From NCBI GenBank assembly GCA_964566545.1, contig CAZMIX010000026.1:1-34995 (forward strand): a stretch of DNA of 34,995 bases, written 5' to 3'. Below are positions 8,230-16,207 of this stretch, one piece after another. The position numbers and the translations under genes were made by a program. Positions within the stretch are counted from its first letter, which is position 1, and each line of letters starts with the position of its first letter. Under the pieces are notes generated by a model that saw only the letters and a program-made list of their open reading frames with translations, ran no database searches and was not told where the DNA came from. Origin of the DNA: JAEYFP01 sp964566545. GTDB lineage: Bacteria > Bacillota > Clostridia > Lachnospirales > Lachnospiraceae.

Positions 8230-9237
8230 TTATTCATTGGACAGGCGGACAAATTCGTTTAATTTTTCCATCGCCTTTCCGCTGTCGATAAGACCTTGTG
8301 CCATACGCACGCCTTCCTTGAGCGTTGCGGCCTTTCCCGCAACGTAAAGCGCCGCTCCTGCGTTCAGCGCGACCGCATCCCGCTTCGGGCCTTTCTCTCC
8401 GCGCAGGATCGCTTTCGTAATTTCAGCATTTTCCTCCGGCGTGCCGCCCATCAAATCCTCTTTGCTGCACCGCGTAAAGCCGAACTGCTCGGGCGTAACC
8501 ACATAGGACTTAAATACGCCGTCATGAACCTCACATACGGTGGTAGGCGCTACCATAGAAATCTCATCCAGCTTATCCTGCCCGTAAACGACCATGGCAT
8601 TCCTGACACCGAGATTTTTTAAAACCTTTGCCAGCGGTTCCACGAGCGCTTCCTCATAGACGCCCATCAACTCCATATTCGCACCGGCCGGATTCGTGAG
8701 CGGCCCCAGAATATTGAATACGGTGCGGATACCAAGCTCTTTTCGTACCGGCGCCACATATTTCATCGCAATATGATAATTCTGTGCGAACAAAAAACAG
8801 ATTCCGATTTTTTCCAGCATCTCCGTGCTCTTTTGGGGCGGCACCATGATATTGACGCCGAGCGCCTCGAGCACGTCCGCCGCGCCGCTCTTGCTCGACG
8901 CCGCCCGGTTGCCGTGCTTTGCGACCGGCACGCCGCCCGCTGAGATGACGAGCGCCGACGTCGTGGAAATATTGAAGGAATTGGACTGGTCGCCGCCGGT
9001 TCCTACGATTTCGAGCACATCCATATCATGCAGCAGCTTGACGCAATGCGCTCTCATACCGGCCGCGGATGCCGTGATTTCCTCGATTGTCTCGCCCTTC
9101 ATGGAAAGTGCGGTCAGATACGCGCTCATTTGAACGGCGCTCGCCACTCCGCCCATAATTTCGCCCATGACCTTCTCCGCTGTTTCATAGCTCAAATTTT
9201 CTCTTTTACTCAATGCAATAATTGCTTCTCTAATCAT
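8230..9237 (-). CDS. trpD: Anthranilate phosphoribosyltransferase
   Basis: Transfers the phosphoribosyl group of PRPP to anthranilate, 335 residues. The motif EIVGTGGDQSNSFNIST is the glycine-rich PRPP-binding loop, and KHGNRAASSKSGAADVLEALG is the second conserved block that binds anthranilate and PRPP. It is a stand-alone enzyme, not fused to the glutaminase domain, which is encoded 33 bp upstream as trpG. Confidence 0.97.
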   Translation of the reverse strand: MIREAIIALSKRENLSYETAEKVMGEIMGGVASAVQMSAYLTALSMKGETIEEITASAAGMRAHCVKLLHDMDVLEIVGTGGDQSNSFNISTTSALVISAGGVPVAKHGNRAASSKSGAADVLEALGVNIMVPPQKSTEMLEKIGICFLFAQNYHIAMKYVAPVRKELGIRTVFNILGPLTNPAGANMELMGVYEEALVEPLAKVLKNLGVRNAMVVYGQDKLDEISMVAPTTVCEVHDGVFKSYVVTPEQFGFTRCSKEDLMGGTPEENAEITKAILRGEKGPKRDAVALNAGAALYVAGKAATLKEGVRMAQGLIDSGKAMEKLNEFVRLSNE

Positions 9238-9270
9238 ACTATTTCCTCACTTTCTATTTTTCAACTGTTT

Positions 9271-9837
9271 TTATCCATAAATAAAATTTCGTATCACCGC
9301 TTCTCCATCGGGCGTCAGCACCGATTCCGGGTGAAACTGCAGCCCATATACCGGCAGGGTGCGGTGCTCTACGGCCATCACTTCGCCGTCAGCCGTTTCC
9401 GCTGTGATTTTAAGGCATTCCGGCAGCGTTTCCTTATCGGCTGCGAGTGAATGATATCTAGCCACTTTGATTTCCTGGCCCATGCCCTTAAACAGCGCGC
9501 TTTCCTCCTTAAGCTTCACCTGGGAGGTCTTGCCGTGCATGAGCTGCTTTGCGTAGGTGATGTCGGCGCCGAAGGCTTCACAAATGGCCTGATGCCCGAG
9601 ACAGACGCCCAATATCGGATATTTCCCGGAAAGCTTCTTCACGACTTCAACGCAGATACCTGCATCCGCGGGGCGCCCCGGCCCTGGGGACAGGACGATC
9701 GCATCGATATCCAGTTTTTTGATTTCTTCGACTGTCACCTCGTCGTTTCGGATCACTTTGATATCCTCCCTCACGGTTCCGATGAGCTGATACAGGTTGT
9801 AGGAAAAGCTGTCATAGTTATCTATCAATAAAATCAT
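9271..9837 (-). CDS. trpG: Anthranilate synthase glutamine amidotransferase component
   Basis: Supplies ammonia from glutamine to TrpE, 188 residues. It is a class I glutamine amidotransferase: oxyanion segment LSPGPGRPADAG, nucleophile cysteine in LGVCLGHQAI, and catalytic His-Glu in LQFHPESVLTP. Its ATG overlaps the trpE stop by four bases (ATGA), which couples the two subunits. TrpG can also serve folate synthesis as PabA in many Firmicutes; no pabB is present here. Confidence 0.95.
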   Translation of the reverse strand: MILLIDNYDSFSYNLYQLIGTVREDIKVIRNDEVTVEEIKKLDIDAIVLSPGPGRPADAGICVEVVKKLSGKYPILGVCLGHQAICEAFGADITYAKQLMHGKTSQVKLKEESALFKGMGQEIKVARYHSLAADKETLPECLKITAETADGEVMAVEHRTLPVYGLQFHPESVLTPDGEAVIRNFIYG

Positions 9838-11309
9838 TTGTCAATTCCTCCTTCCGCCGCCCGGATCGCGTTCACGACCGCCGCCGCCTTGTTACTGCAT
9901 TCCTGGTATTCGGTTTCCGGCACGCTGTCCGCCACGATGCCCGCGCCCGACCGGACAAACACCTTTCCGTTTTTGGAAAACGCCAGCCGGATCGCAATAC
10001 ACGTATCCAGATTGCCGGTAAAATCGATATAGCCAATCGCTCCGCCGTAAATGCCACGCTTGTTATTTTCCAGCTCGCAGATCAGTTGGCAGGCACGCAT
10101 CTTCGGCGCTCCGGAAAGCGTTCCCGCCGGCAGGATGGAATCGATCGCATCAAGCGCGTCCTTATCCTCTCTGATCGTTCCCTTTACCGTCGAACCGATG
10201 TGCATCACATGGGAAAACCGTTCGACGCTCATATACTTTTCCACTTTTACCGAGCCGATTTTGCTGATTTTCCCGATATCGTTTCTGCCAAGGTCAACGA
10301 GCATGTTGTGTTCCGCGCATTCCTTTTCATCCGCAAGAAGCTCTTTTTCAAGCTGCAGATCTTCCGCCTCCGTCGTCCCGCGCGGCCTCGTTCCGGCAAG
10401 CGGAAACGTGTGAAGCGCGCCCTGTTCCAGCTTTACGAGCGTTTCGGGCGAAGCGCCCGCTATCTCGATATCATCGCTGGAAAAGTAGAACATATACGGA
10501 GAAGGATTTGTCATGCGCAGCATCCGGTACGTATCGAACAGGCTTCCTTCGATGTCCGCCTCCATGCGGTTTGATAAAACGATCTGAAAAATATTGCCCT
10601 CCTTGATGTGGTGCCTGCCCTTCTCTACCATTTCGCAATACTCTTCCTTACTAAAAAGATAACGGAAATCGCTCTTAAGCTTTAACGGCGGGTTTTCGGA
10701 AAATTCGCCCTCGGTCAAAAGCTTTTCCATTAAGGTAAGCTCCATTTCCCCCTTGTGATAAGTCGTCCTGATGTCGTCGGCCTTGACGTTGACGATCAAA
10801 ATCATTTTCTGGCGGTAGTTGTCAAACACCACCACCTTATCAAACAGCATGAGATCTACGTCCTTAAATGACTCCTCGTCCTTCGCATCGAGCTTTAAAG
10901 ACGGCTCGCTGTATTTGATATAATCATAAGAAAAATATCCTACGAGTCCGCCGGAAAAAGGAGGCATTTCCTTCATGGCCGGCGTCCGGTTTTCCCGCAC
11001 GATTCTGCGGATGACCTTACCCGGATGCGTGGTTTCTTCCGTGACGGCAAGCCCGCCGCGGATGTGTACGGTTCCATTCTGGCACGTCAGCTCTAACGTC
11101 GGGTCGAAGCCTAAAAATGTGTAGCGTCCCCATTGCTTTGACGCCTCCGCGCTTTCCAGCATGAAGCAGTGACGGCTTACCTTTTTAAGCCTGCGCACCG
11201 CCATCATCGGCGTGATCATATCCGCATCCAGCTCTAGCTTTAAGGGAATCCTCTTATATTCACCTGTTGAAAGCAGCGCCTCCGCTTCCTGTAATGTTGG
11301 ATAAATCAT
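9834..11309 (-). CDS. trpE: Anthranilate synthase component I
   Basis: Converts chorismate and ammonia to anthranilate, the first committed step of tryptophan synthesis, 491 residues. The N-terminal MLESAEASKQWGRYTFLG block contains the LES element of the tryptophan feedback site. The chorismate-binding C-terminal half shows FPLAGTRPRGTT, LVDLGRNDIGKI, GTLSGAPKMRA and GIYGGAIGYI. It is the first gene of the trp operon, with AGGAGG before the ATG at 11309 and the T-box leader upstream. Feedback sensitivity is inferred from the motif. Confidence 0.97.
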   Translation of the reverse strand: MIYPTLQEAEALLSTGEYKRIPLKLELDADMITPMMAVRRLKKVSRHCFMLESAEASKQWGRYTFLGFDPTLELTCQNGTVHIRGGLAVTEETTHPGKVIRRIVRENRTPAMKEMPPFSGGLVGYFSYDYIKYSEPSLKLDAKDEESFKDVDLMLFDKVVVFDNYRQKMILIVNVKADDIRTTYHKGEMELTLMEKLLTEGEFSENPPLKLKSDFRYLFSKEEYCEMVEKGRHHIKEGNIFQIVLSNRMEADIEGSLFDTYRMLRMTNPSPYMFYFSSDDIEIAGASPETLVKLEQGALHTFPLAGTRPRGTTEAEDLQLEKELLADEKECAEHNMLVDLGRNDIGKISKIGSVKVEKYMSVERFSHVMHIGSTVKGTIREDKDALDAIDSILPAGTLSGAPKMRACQLICELENNKRGIYGGAIGYIDFTGNLDTCIAIRLAFSKNGKVFVRSGAGIVADSVPETEYQECSNKAAAVVNAIRAAEGGIDK

Positions 11310-11419
11310 GTGGTACCTCCTTTTTTATTTTTGGCAACGGCACATTTCATTTTGTTCCGTGCAAAGTTGCGCATGAGATTTTTGTTACATGGAACATTAT
11401 TCCTATCTTTTCTAAATAT

Positions 11420-11712
11420 AACAAAAAACGCCCTTGACAATTATTAACAATTGTCAAGGGCGATATTATCTACCGCGGTGCCACCTTGTTTCACAGGATA
11501 AAAATCCTGCGCGCTCAGCGAGATACGAACATATCTCCGGCAACTGACGTATGCCTCACGTCGCAGAATACTCGGCTACTGCCTTTCCCTGCGCCCTCCG
11601 TGGTCCATTTAATAATCTGCGTCCTGGCCGGTTCTCAGCACCCCGGCCTCTCTGTGAGTGCAAAACTATTTTTATCTCCACATCATCGGTTTTTATGCTA
11701 TTCAATTAATTT
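11420..11712 (-). promoter_or_regulatory. Tryptophan T-box riboswitch leader of the trp operon
   Basis: About 290 nt of transcribed leader on the minus strand. The T-box core GGTGGCACCGCGG is at 11485-11473. A Stem I region with the conserved GGTGCTGAGAACC-like apical part lies near 11640, and the specifier loop shows AAATGGACC with a UGG tryptophan codon at 11607-11605. An intrinsic terminator follows the T-box. T-boxes read uncharged tRNA: when tRNA-Trp is uncharged its CCA end pairs with the T-box and blocks the terminator. The match of specifier codon and downstream genes makes the assignment strong. Confidence 0.95.
11429..11462 (-). terminator. T-box regulated intrinsic terminator
   Basis: A perfect 14-bp stem (CGCCCTTGACAATT and its complement) with a 6-nt loop, followed on the minus strand by TTTTTTGTT. 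It is the terminator that forms when charged tRNA-Trp is plentiful. Confidence 0.95.
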
Positions 11713-11718
11713 TCTTAA

Positions 11719-11747
11719 ATTATAATCACGTTCGTTTTGTTTGTCAA
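11719..11747 (-). promoter_or_regulatory. Perfect-consensus sigma-A promoter of the trp operon
   Basis: TTGACA (11747-11742), a 17-bp spacer and TATAAT (11724-11719) on the minus strand, an exact match to the consensus. Strong constitutive initiation fits an operon controlled by termination in the T-box leader. Confidence 0.9.
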
Positions 11748-11791
11748 TCCCTAATTTTATTTTAAATGTCTTCTGCTCTATCCACCGCTTT

Positions 11792-12466
11792 CTATACGAC
11801 AAAAAACAGGATGCACAAAAGATGGAGCGAACTGCCTGCAAGGGTGAACAGATGGCCGACTGAGTGCAGGTATGCGTGCTTTTTTTCGAAAATGAAAAAA
11901 ACGACGCCGGCCGTATAGGCAAGGATGCCGCTAAAGAGCAGGCTCAGCCCGCCCGCTCTAAGACCGTCTGACAACATCCCAACGGTGAGCATGACGCTCC
12001 ACCAAAGAGCGATATATAGAATGGCAGATACCACCTTACACTTTTCAAGCGCAAGCGCGTTCAGCAAAATGCCCGCAACCGAAAATCCCCAAACGATTCC
12101 GAAACAGATCCAGCCAAGAGCCGTATTCTTCTCCCTAATCGTGCAGAGAGCGATCGGGGTATACGTGCCTGCAACGAGCAGATAGACCGCACAATGCGTC
12201 AGCACGCGGAACACCCTTTTGGAAGTCAGATGCGCGTAAAGCCCGTGATAGATGCTGGACATACAGTAATACACGATCATCATGGCGCCAAAAACGGCTC
12301 CGCCGACAACTCCGTATGTATTGTGATGCAGCGCCGCCATAATGACGCACAGCGCGACCGCCGTGATTCCCACCGCACCGCCTGTGATATGGGACACCAT
12401 GCTGAACATTTCTTCGCCGCGGGTGTACTGCGCCTTCCTGCCGGATTTTGAATGCCTCGGTCTCAT
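11792..12466 (-). CDS. Hemolysin III / PAQR-family membrane protein (TrhA-like)
   Basis: A 224-residue integral membrane protein with about seven hydrophobic helices. Family marks are EEMFSMVSHITGGAVG at the N-terminus, the YYCMSSIYHGL block, RVLTHCAVYLLVAGTYTPI, and the C-terminal histidine region HAYLHSVGHLFTLAGSSLH. The spread-out H, D/S and H residues are the predicted metal site of the CREST/PAQR superfamily. Bacterial members are linked to membrane lipid homeostasis rather than true hemolysis. I prefer the ATG at 12466 because GGAGAG lies seven bases before it; an in-frame ATG five codons earlier lacks a ribosome site. Confidence 0.9.
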   Translation of the reverse strand: MRPRHSKSGRKAQYTRGEEMFSMVSHITGGAVGITAVALCVIMAALHHNTYGVVGGAVFGAMMIVYYCMSSIYHGLYAHLTSKRVFRVLTHCAVYLLVAGTYTPIALCTIREKNTALGWICFGIVWGFSVAGILLNALALEKCKVVSAILYIALWWSVMLTVGMLSDGLRAGGLSLLFSGILAYTAGVVFFIFEKKHAYLHSVGHLFTLAGSSLHLLCILFFVV

Positions 12467-12524
12467 TACTTTTCTCTCCATAAAAATTATCAGGTAATTT
12501 TTGATTCAGATTCGCGTTTCACTT

Positions 12525-12698
12525 CATTATACCATATGCTTTGCACATGGCGCCTTGCGGCTGGATGCGCACTACACTTCGTTTCGGCGCGGTATAATGT
12601 CTGATGACATTATACCATATGCTTTGCATATGGCGCCTTGCGACTGGATGCGCACTACACTTCGTTTCGGCGCGGTATAATGTCTGATGACATTATAC
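12525..12698. repeat. 83-bp tandem repeat, two full units plus the start of a third
   Basis: Units at 12525-12607 and 12608-12690 differ at only two positions; a third begins at 12691 and runs into the N gap after eight bases. Each unit carries a near-palindrome around CCATATGC-TTT-GCATATGG. At each unit junction GGTATAATG and CATTATACC form a 9-bp inverted repeat around 8 bases. TATAAT-like words therefore face both ways. No coding frame or transposase was found. It fills the space between the hemolysin III gene and rhaM. Confidence 0.9.
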
Positions 12699-12798
12699 NN
12701 NNNNNNNNNNNNNNNNNNNNNNNNNNNNNNNNNNNNNNNNNNNNNNNNNNNNNNNNNNNNNNNNNNNNNNNNNNNNNNNNNNNNNNNNNNNNNNNNNN
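12699..12798. other. Assembly gap (100 N)
   Basis: Exactly 100 undetermined bases, the usual placeholder for a scaffold gap of unknown size. The gap starts inside the tandem repeat, so the array is probably longer than shown. Genes between the array and rhaM may also be missing. Confidence 0.95.
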
Positions 12799-12849
12799 CA
12801 TAATCCCGCTCTTCTGCAATCGATTTTTCAAACTTTCGGCTTCTATCAT
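12799..12849 (-). other. Possible 5' end of a small gene cut by the gap
   Basis: An ATG at 12849, six bases after the rhaM stop, opens a frame of 17 codons (MIEAESLKNRLQKSGIM) that is still open at the gap edge. There is no good ribosome site. The peptide is helical and not recognised. It may be chance, or the start of a further rha-operon gene. Confidence 0.2.
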
Positions 12850-12855
12850 TTTCTG

Positions 12856-13167
12856 TCAGTCTAAATGAAATAGAGGCTTTAAACCGATGCTGACAGGGCT
12901 GTTGTCGGGATTTGTTTCCATAATATCAGCCATGAAATCCCACCACTTCCGGTTGATAGCCGTATCCGCGCTCTTACTCCACAGCTCCTCGTCTTCAATT
13001 TCGATGTAGCCAAACAGCGTCAGCGTTTCCTGATCGAGAAAAATGGTATAGTTTTTGCCGCCATGCTCATGGATCATATCCTGCATTCCGGGCCAAAGCT
13101 CGTTGTGGCGCTTTTCGTACTCCTCCTCCATCCCCGGATAAAGCTTCATTTTAAATCCTTTTACCAT
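12856..13167 (-). CDS. rhaM: L-rhamnose mutarotase
   Basis: Interconverts alpha and beta anomers of L-rhamnose, feeding the isomerase with its preferred form. It has 103 residues, the family length, in a dimeric alpha-beta barrel fold. Family marks are FKMKLYPGMEEEYEKRHNELWP with the proposed catalytic histidine (His21 here), YTIFLDQETLTLFGYIE and the tryptophan pair in NRKWWDFMADIM. The ATG at 13167 has GAAGGAGGG just upstream; a frame 22 codons longer runs back into the intergenic region and is rejected. It is the last visible gene of rhaB-rhaA-rhaM, followed by the assembly gap. Confidence 0.93.
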   Translation of the reverse strand: MVKGFKMKLYPGMEEEYEKRHNELWPGMQDMIHEHGGKNYTIFLDQETLTLFGYIEIEDEELWSKSADTAINRKWWDFMADIMETNPDNSPVSIGLKPLFHLD

Positions 13168-13244
13168 AAAAGAGACCCTCCTTCTGAAAGCCATAAAGGG
13201 CGCCCGCATTTTTGCGGGAACCCCATATGGCAAACTATTGATCG

Positions 13245-14501
13245 CTATGCTCTCTTTAAAAGCACCTCGTCCTCATATTTCTTAACTTCCTCATACCAGC
13301 TTTCCCTCAGCGGAACGCCGCATTCTTCACAAAAGTAATCCCATATGAAACCAAACGGATACGTCTTCATCTCCTCCTGCTGCATCATCAGCTCCGTAAA
13401 CTTCGCTTCATCCTGAAGTTCCTTCAGTTTTGCATTCGGCAAAAGCAGCGCGTTCAAAAGTGCCTTCTGCATATTGCGCATGCCGACTACCCATGCCGCA
13501 ATACGGTTGATGCTCGCGTCAAAATAGTCAAGTCCGATCAGTACACGATCCACCGCACCGTTTCTGACGATTTCCTTTGCAATTTCCTTCGTCTCATCAT
13601 CGAGTAGCACGACATGGTCGCTGTCCCAGCGAACGCCTCTCGTCACATGAAGCGCAATTTTGTCATTGAATAAAAGCATCGAAGAAATCTTGTCGGAAAT
13701 GACCTCTGTCGGATGGTAATGTCCGTTGTCCATCAGGCTGATGATTCCGTTTCTTGCCGCATAGTTGATCGTAAACTCGCTGGAGCCTACCGTGTAGGAT
13801 TCTAAACCAATTCCGAACACCTTGGACTCTAAGCATACGAGTACCTTTTCCTTATCGTACGGCACTGCAAGAATCTCATCCAGGGACTGCTTAAATCTTG
13901 CGCGCGGGCCGAGACGATCTGCCGGCACATCCTTCATCCCGTCCGGTATCCAGATATTCATCGCACAGGGGCTTCCCTGCTCGGCCGCCAAATATTCGGA
14001 AATCTTGATGCAGGCGACGCAGTGATCCACCCAAAATTTTCTGACTTTCTCGTCTGGGCTTGAAAGCGTTAAGCTGTCGGAAGCCATCGAATGGGAAAAG
14101 CACGTCGGATTAAAGTCAAAGGCGATGCCGTTTTTCTTTCCGAATTCCACCCATTTTTTGAAATGCTTCGGCTCAAGCTGATCTCTGTCCGCATATTCTC
14201 CCTCTTCAAAGATCGCATAGCACGCATGCAGATTGATCCTGTGCTTTCCCGGAATAAGACTGAACGCTTTCTCGATGTCAGCCATCAGCTCTTCCGGATT
14301 TCTTGCCTTGCCCGGATAGTTGCCTGTCGTCTGAATACCGCCGGTCAGCGGACCATCCTGATCGAAGCCCGTCACGTCATCTCCCTGCCAGCAATGCATG
14401 GAAATCGAAATTTCCATTAATACTGCGATCGCTTTGTCCACATCGACGCCGAGCTTTCCATATTGCTCTTTGGCCGCTTCATAGTTCTCTTTTACTGTCA
14501 T
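13245..14501 (-). CDS. rhaA: L-rhamnose isomerase
   Basis: Converts L-rhamnose to L-rhamnulose in the cytosol. It has 418 residues, the normal length of the metal-dependent (Mn/Zn) RhaA TIM-barrel family. Diagnostic stretches are SMHCWQGDDVTGFD, GGIQTTGNYPGKA, NLHACYAIFE, DFNPTCFSHSMA, LESKVFGIGLESYTVGSSEF, MDNGHYHPTE and HVTRGVRWDSDHV, which contain the metal-binding E, D and H residues. AGGAGG precedes the ATG at 14501. It sits between rhaB (75 bp upstream) and rhaM (77 bp downstream). Confidence 0.98.
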   Translation of the reverse strand: MTVKENYEAAKEQYGKLGVDVDKAIAVLMEISISMHCWQGDDVTGFDQDGPLTGGIQTTGNYPGKARNPEELMADIEKAFSLIPGKHRINLHACYAIFEEGEYADRDQLEPKHFKKWVEFGKKNGIAFDFNPTCFSHSMASDSLTLSSPDEKVRKFWVDHCVACIKISEYLAAEQGSPCAMNIWIPDGMKDVPADRLGPRARFKQSLDEILAVPYDKEKVLVCLESKVFGIGLESYTVGSSEFTINYAARNGIISLMDNGHYHPTEVISDKISSMLLFNDKIALHVTRGVRWDSDHVVLLDDETKEIAKEIVRNGAVDRVLIGLDYFDASINRIAAWVVGMRNMQKALLNALLLPNAKLKELQDEAKFTELMMQQEEMKTYPFGFIWDYFCEECGVPLRESWYEEVKKYEDEVLLKRA

Positions 14502-14576
14502 GATTCATTCCTCCTGGTTTTGTGATTCTTATTTTATGCTTCTATTTTGCTTACCTCTTTAAGTAATTTCCTACGC

Positions 14577-15983
14577 TTATACCGGCGCGTATTCTTTCAC
14601 GCCGAACGATTCGAAGATGCACTTTCTCGCCGCATCAAGCCCGCCAAGCTCGCCCGACTCGATCATCTGCACGGCGATATTTCCGATCGCGGTCGCCTCG
14701 GACGGACCTGCAAATACGGTGCGCCTGCTTTTTCGCGCTGTCAGCTCATTTAAATATGCCGCGTTGGAGCCGCCGCCTACGATGTTGATCGCTTTAAATT
14801 TCTTGCCTGCCAGATGTTCTACCGCGTCGATCGTTTCCGCGTAACTCTCCGCAAGGCTTTGGTAAATCACGGCCGCAAGCTGTCCTAAGCTTTCGGGAAC
14901 CGGCTGTTTCGTCCTTCTGCAATATTCTCTGATTTCCTCCGGCATGTTTTCCGGAGCCAAAAAGCAATCGTCATTCACATCCACGCGCGACAAAAATTCT
15001 TTTTCCTGTTCCGCCATTTCACAAATTTCGCCGAAGGAATAGGCGTCGTCAAATTCATGGCGGACGGACTGGATCATCCAAAGACCCATAATATTTTTTA
15101 AGAAGCGGTAGCGATATTCATAGCCGCCCTCGTTCGTGAAATTCTTTTCCCTGCTCTCGGCCGTGCAAATCGGAGTTTTGACCTCGGTTCCAAGCAGCGA
15201 CCAGGTCCCGGAGCTGATATAAAGACAGTCATCCGTCAAGGTCGGCACGGAAATGACTGCGGAGGCCGTGTCGTGGGACGCAATCTGCATCACCTGACAC
15301 TGGTAGCCGATCTGTGCGGCAAGTTCCTCCTTCAGCCCGCCAACGACCGTTCCCGGCATCGTGAGCGGCAAAAATATCTCTTTGGGAAATCCGAGGGTTT
15401 CTATGAGGTTCCAATCCCAGTCCTTCGTCTCCACACTCACAAGCTGTCCTGTCGTCGCGTTTGTGTATTCGCTCTTTTTTACGCCGGTCAGCACAAAGTT
15501 AAAATAGTCCGGTATCATCAACAGGCTGTCCGCATTTGCAAGCGTCTCAGGCTCCTGCTGCTTTGCCGCCATCAACTGATAGATCGTATTAAACTGCAGC
15601 TTCTGGATGCCGTTTCGCATATACAGGTTTTCCGGCGAAATGAGCCGGGCCACCTCTCTGTCCATTCCAACCGTCCGGCTATCACGGTAGCCGTACGTGC
15701 TGCCGGTAATCCGATTTTCCTTATCTAAAAGCACATAATCGACCGCCCACGTATCGATCCCCATCGTCACAGGAACCTTTCCAATCTCCCTGCAGCGCTT
15801 CATTCCGGCAATGATTTCCTTTGAAAGCTGCTCCACATCCCAATACAGATGCCCTTCCTTTTTTACCATGCCGTTCTCAAAGCGGTAAACCTCTTCTATG
15901 ACAATTTTCCCATCCTGCATCGTGCCAAGAATATGGCGTCCGCTCGAAGCGCCGATATCCACCGCCAGGTAATAATCTCCCAT
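14577..15983 (-). CDS. rhaB: L-rhamnulokinase
   Basis: Phosphorylates L-rhamnulose to L-rhamnulose-1-phosphate with ATP, 468 residues. It is a FGGY-family sugar kinase: N-terminal phosphate-binding loop YLAVDIGASSGRHILG, substrate region GIDTWAVDYVLL, the central SHDTASAV block, ISSGTWSLLG, and the C-terminal nucleotide site NIVGGGSNAAYLNEL. The ATG at 15983 follows GAAGGAGA; the frame extends 21 codons further upstream without a ribosome site. First gene of the rhamnose operon, divergent from the AraC-type regulator. No rhamnulose-1-phosphate aldolase follows in this operon. Confidence 0.96.
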   Translation of the reverse strand: MGDYYLAVDIGASSGRHILGTMQDGKIVIEEVYRFENGMVKKEGHLYWDVEQLSKEIIAGMKRCREIGKVPVTMGIDTWAVDYVLLDKENRITGSTYGYRDSRTVGMDREVARLISPENLYMRNGIQKLQFNTIYQLMAAKQQEPETLANADSLLMIPDYFNFVLTGVKKSEYTNATTGQLVSVETKDWDWNLIETLGFPKEIFLPLTMPGTVVGGLKEELAAQIGYQCQVMQIASHDTASAVISVPTLTDDCLYISSGTWSLLGTEVKTPICTAESREKNFTNEGGYEYRYRFLKNIMGLWMIQSVRHEFDDAYSFGEICEMAEQEKEFLSRVDVNDDCFLAPENMPEEIREYCRRTKQPVPESLGQLAAVIYQSLAESYAETIDAVEHLAGKKFKAINIVGGGSNAAYLNELTARKSRRTVFAGPSEATAIGNIAVQMIESGELGGLDAARKCIFESFGVKEYAPV

Positions 15984-16048
15984 GGTTTTCTCCTTCTCTT
16001 TGTTTCTTTTGCCCAAGTGCATGGACGCACTTGCAGCCAAGTCCATCG

Positions 16049-16077
16049 ATTATAGTATACCCTCTTGCAATTACTTT
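16049..16077 (-). promoter_or_regulatory. Predicted activator-dependent promoter of rhaBAM
   Basis: A good TATAAT -10 (16054-16049) lies upstream of rhaB, but the -35 position at 17 bp reads AAAGTA, which is poor. A weak -35 fits dependence on the divergent AraC-type protein. TTGCAATT occurs twice in this 225-bp interval (16065 and 16114), 49 bp apart, and could be part of the binding sites. Confidence 0.4.
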
Positions 16078-16113
16078 TTTTAGGACCGGGTTTGTATCAT
16101 TTACCGTCCTTAT

Positions 16114-16142
16114 TTGCAATTTTAAGGTTCCTATGCTACACT
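16114..16142 (+). promoter_or_regulatory. Predicted promoter of the AraC-type regulator
   Basis: TTGCAA (16114-16119), a 17-bp spacer and TACACT (16137-16142) on the plus strand, about 65 bp before the chosen ATG at 16208. Confidence 0.45.
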
Positions 16143-16207
16143 GTGAAAGAGCAGACGCTCGGATTATGACGGAGAAAGATGGCGAAAAGCTTTGGAGGAT
16201 GGATTTG

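Noticed and set aside
11310..11712. Leader-peptide attenuation of the trp operon
   Set aside because: No short frame with tandem Trp codons was seen, while the T-box core, UGG specifier and terminator are clear.
12525..12698. CRISPR array
   Set aside because: The unit is an 83-bp contiguous tandem repeat without distinct spacers, and no cas genes are present.
12638..12868. Open frames spanning the N gap on both strands
   Set aside because: They exist only because undetermined bases are read as open; the known parts are repeat sequence.
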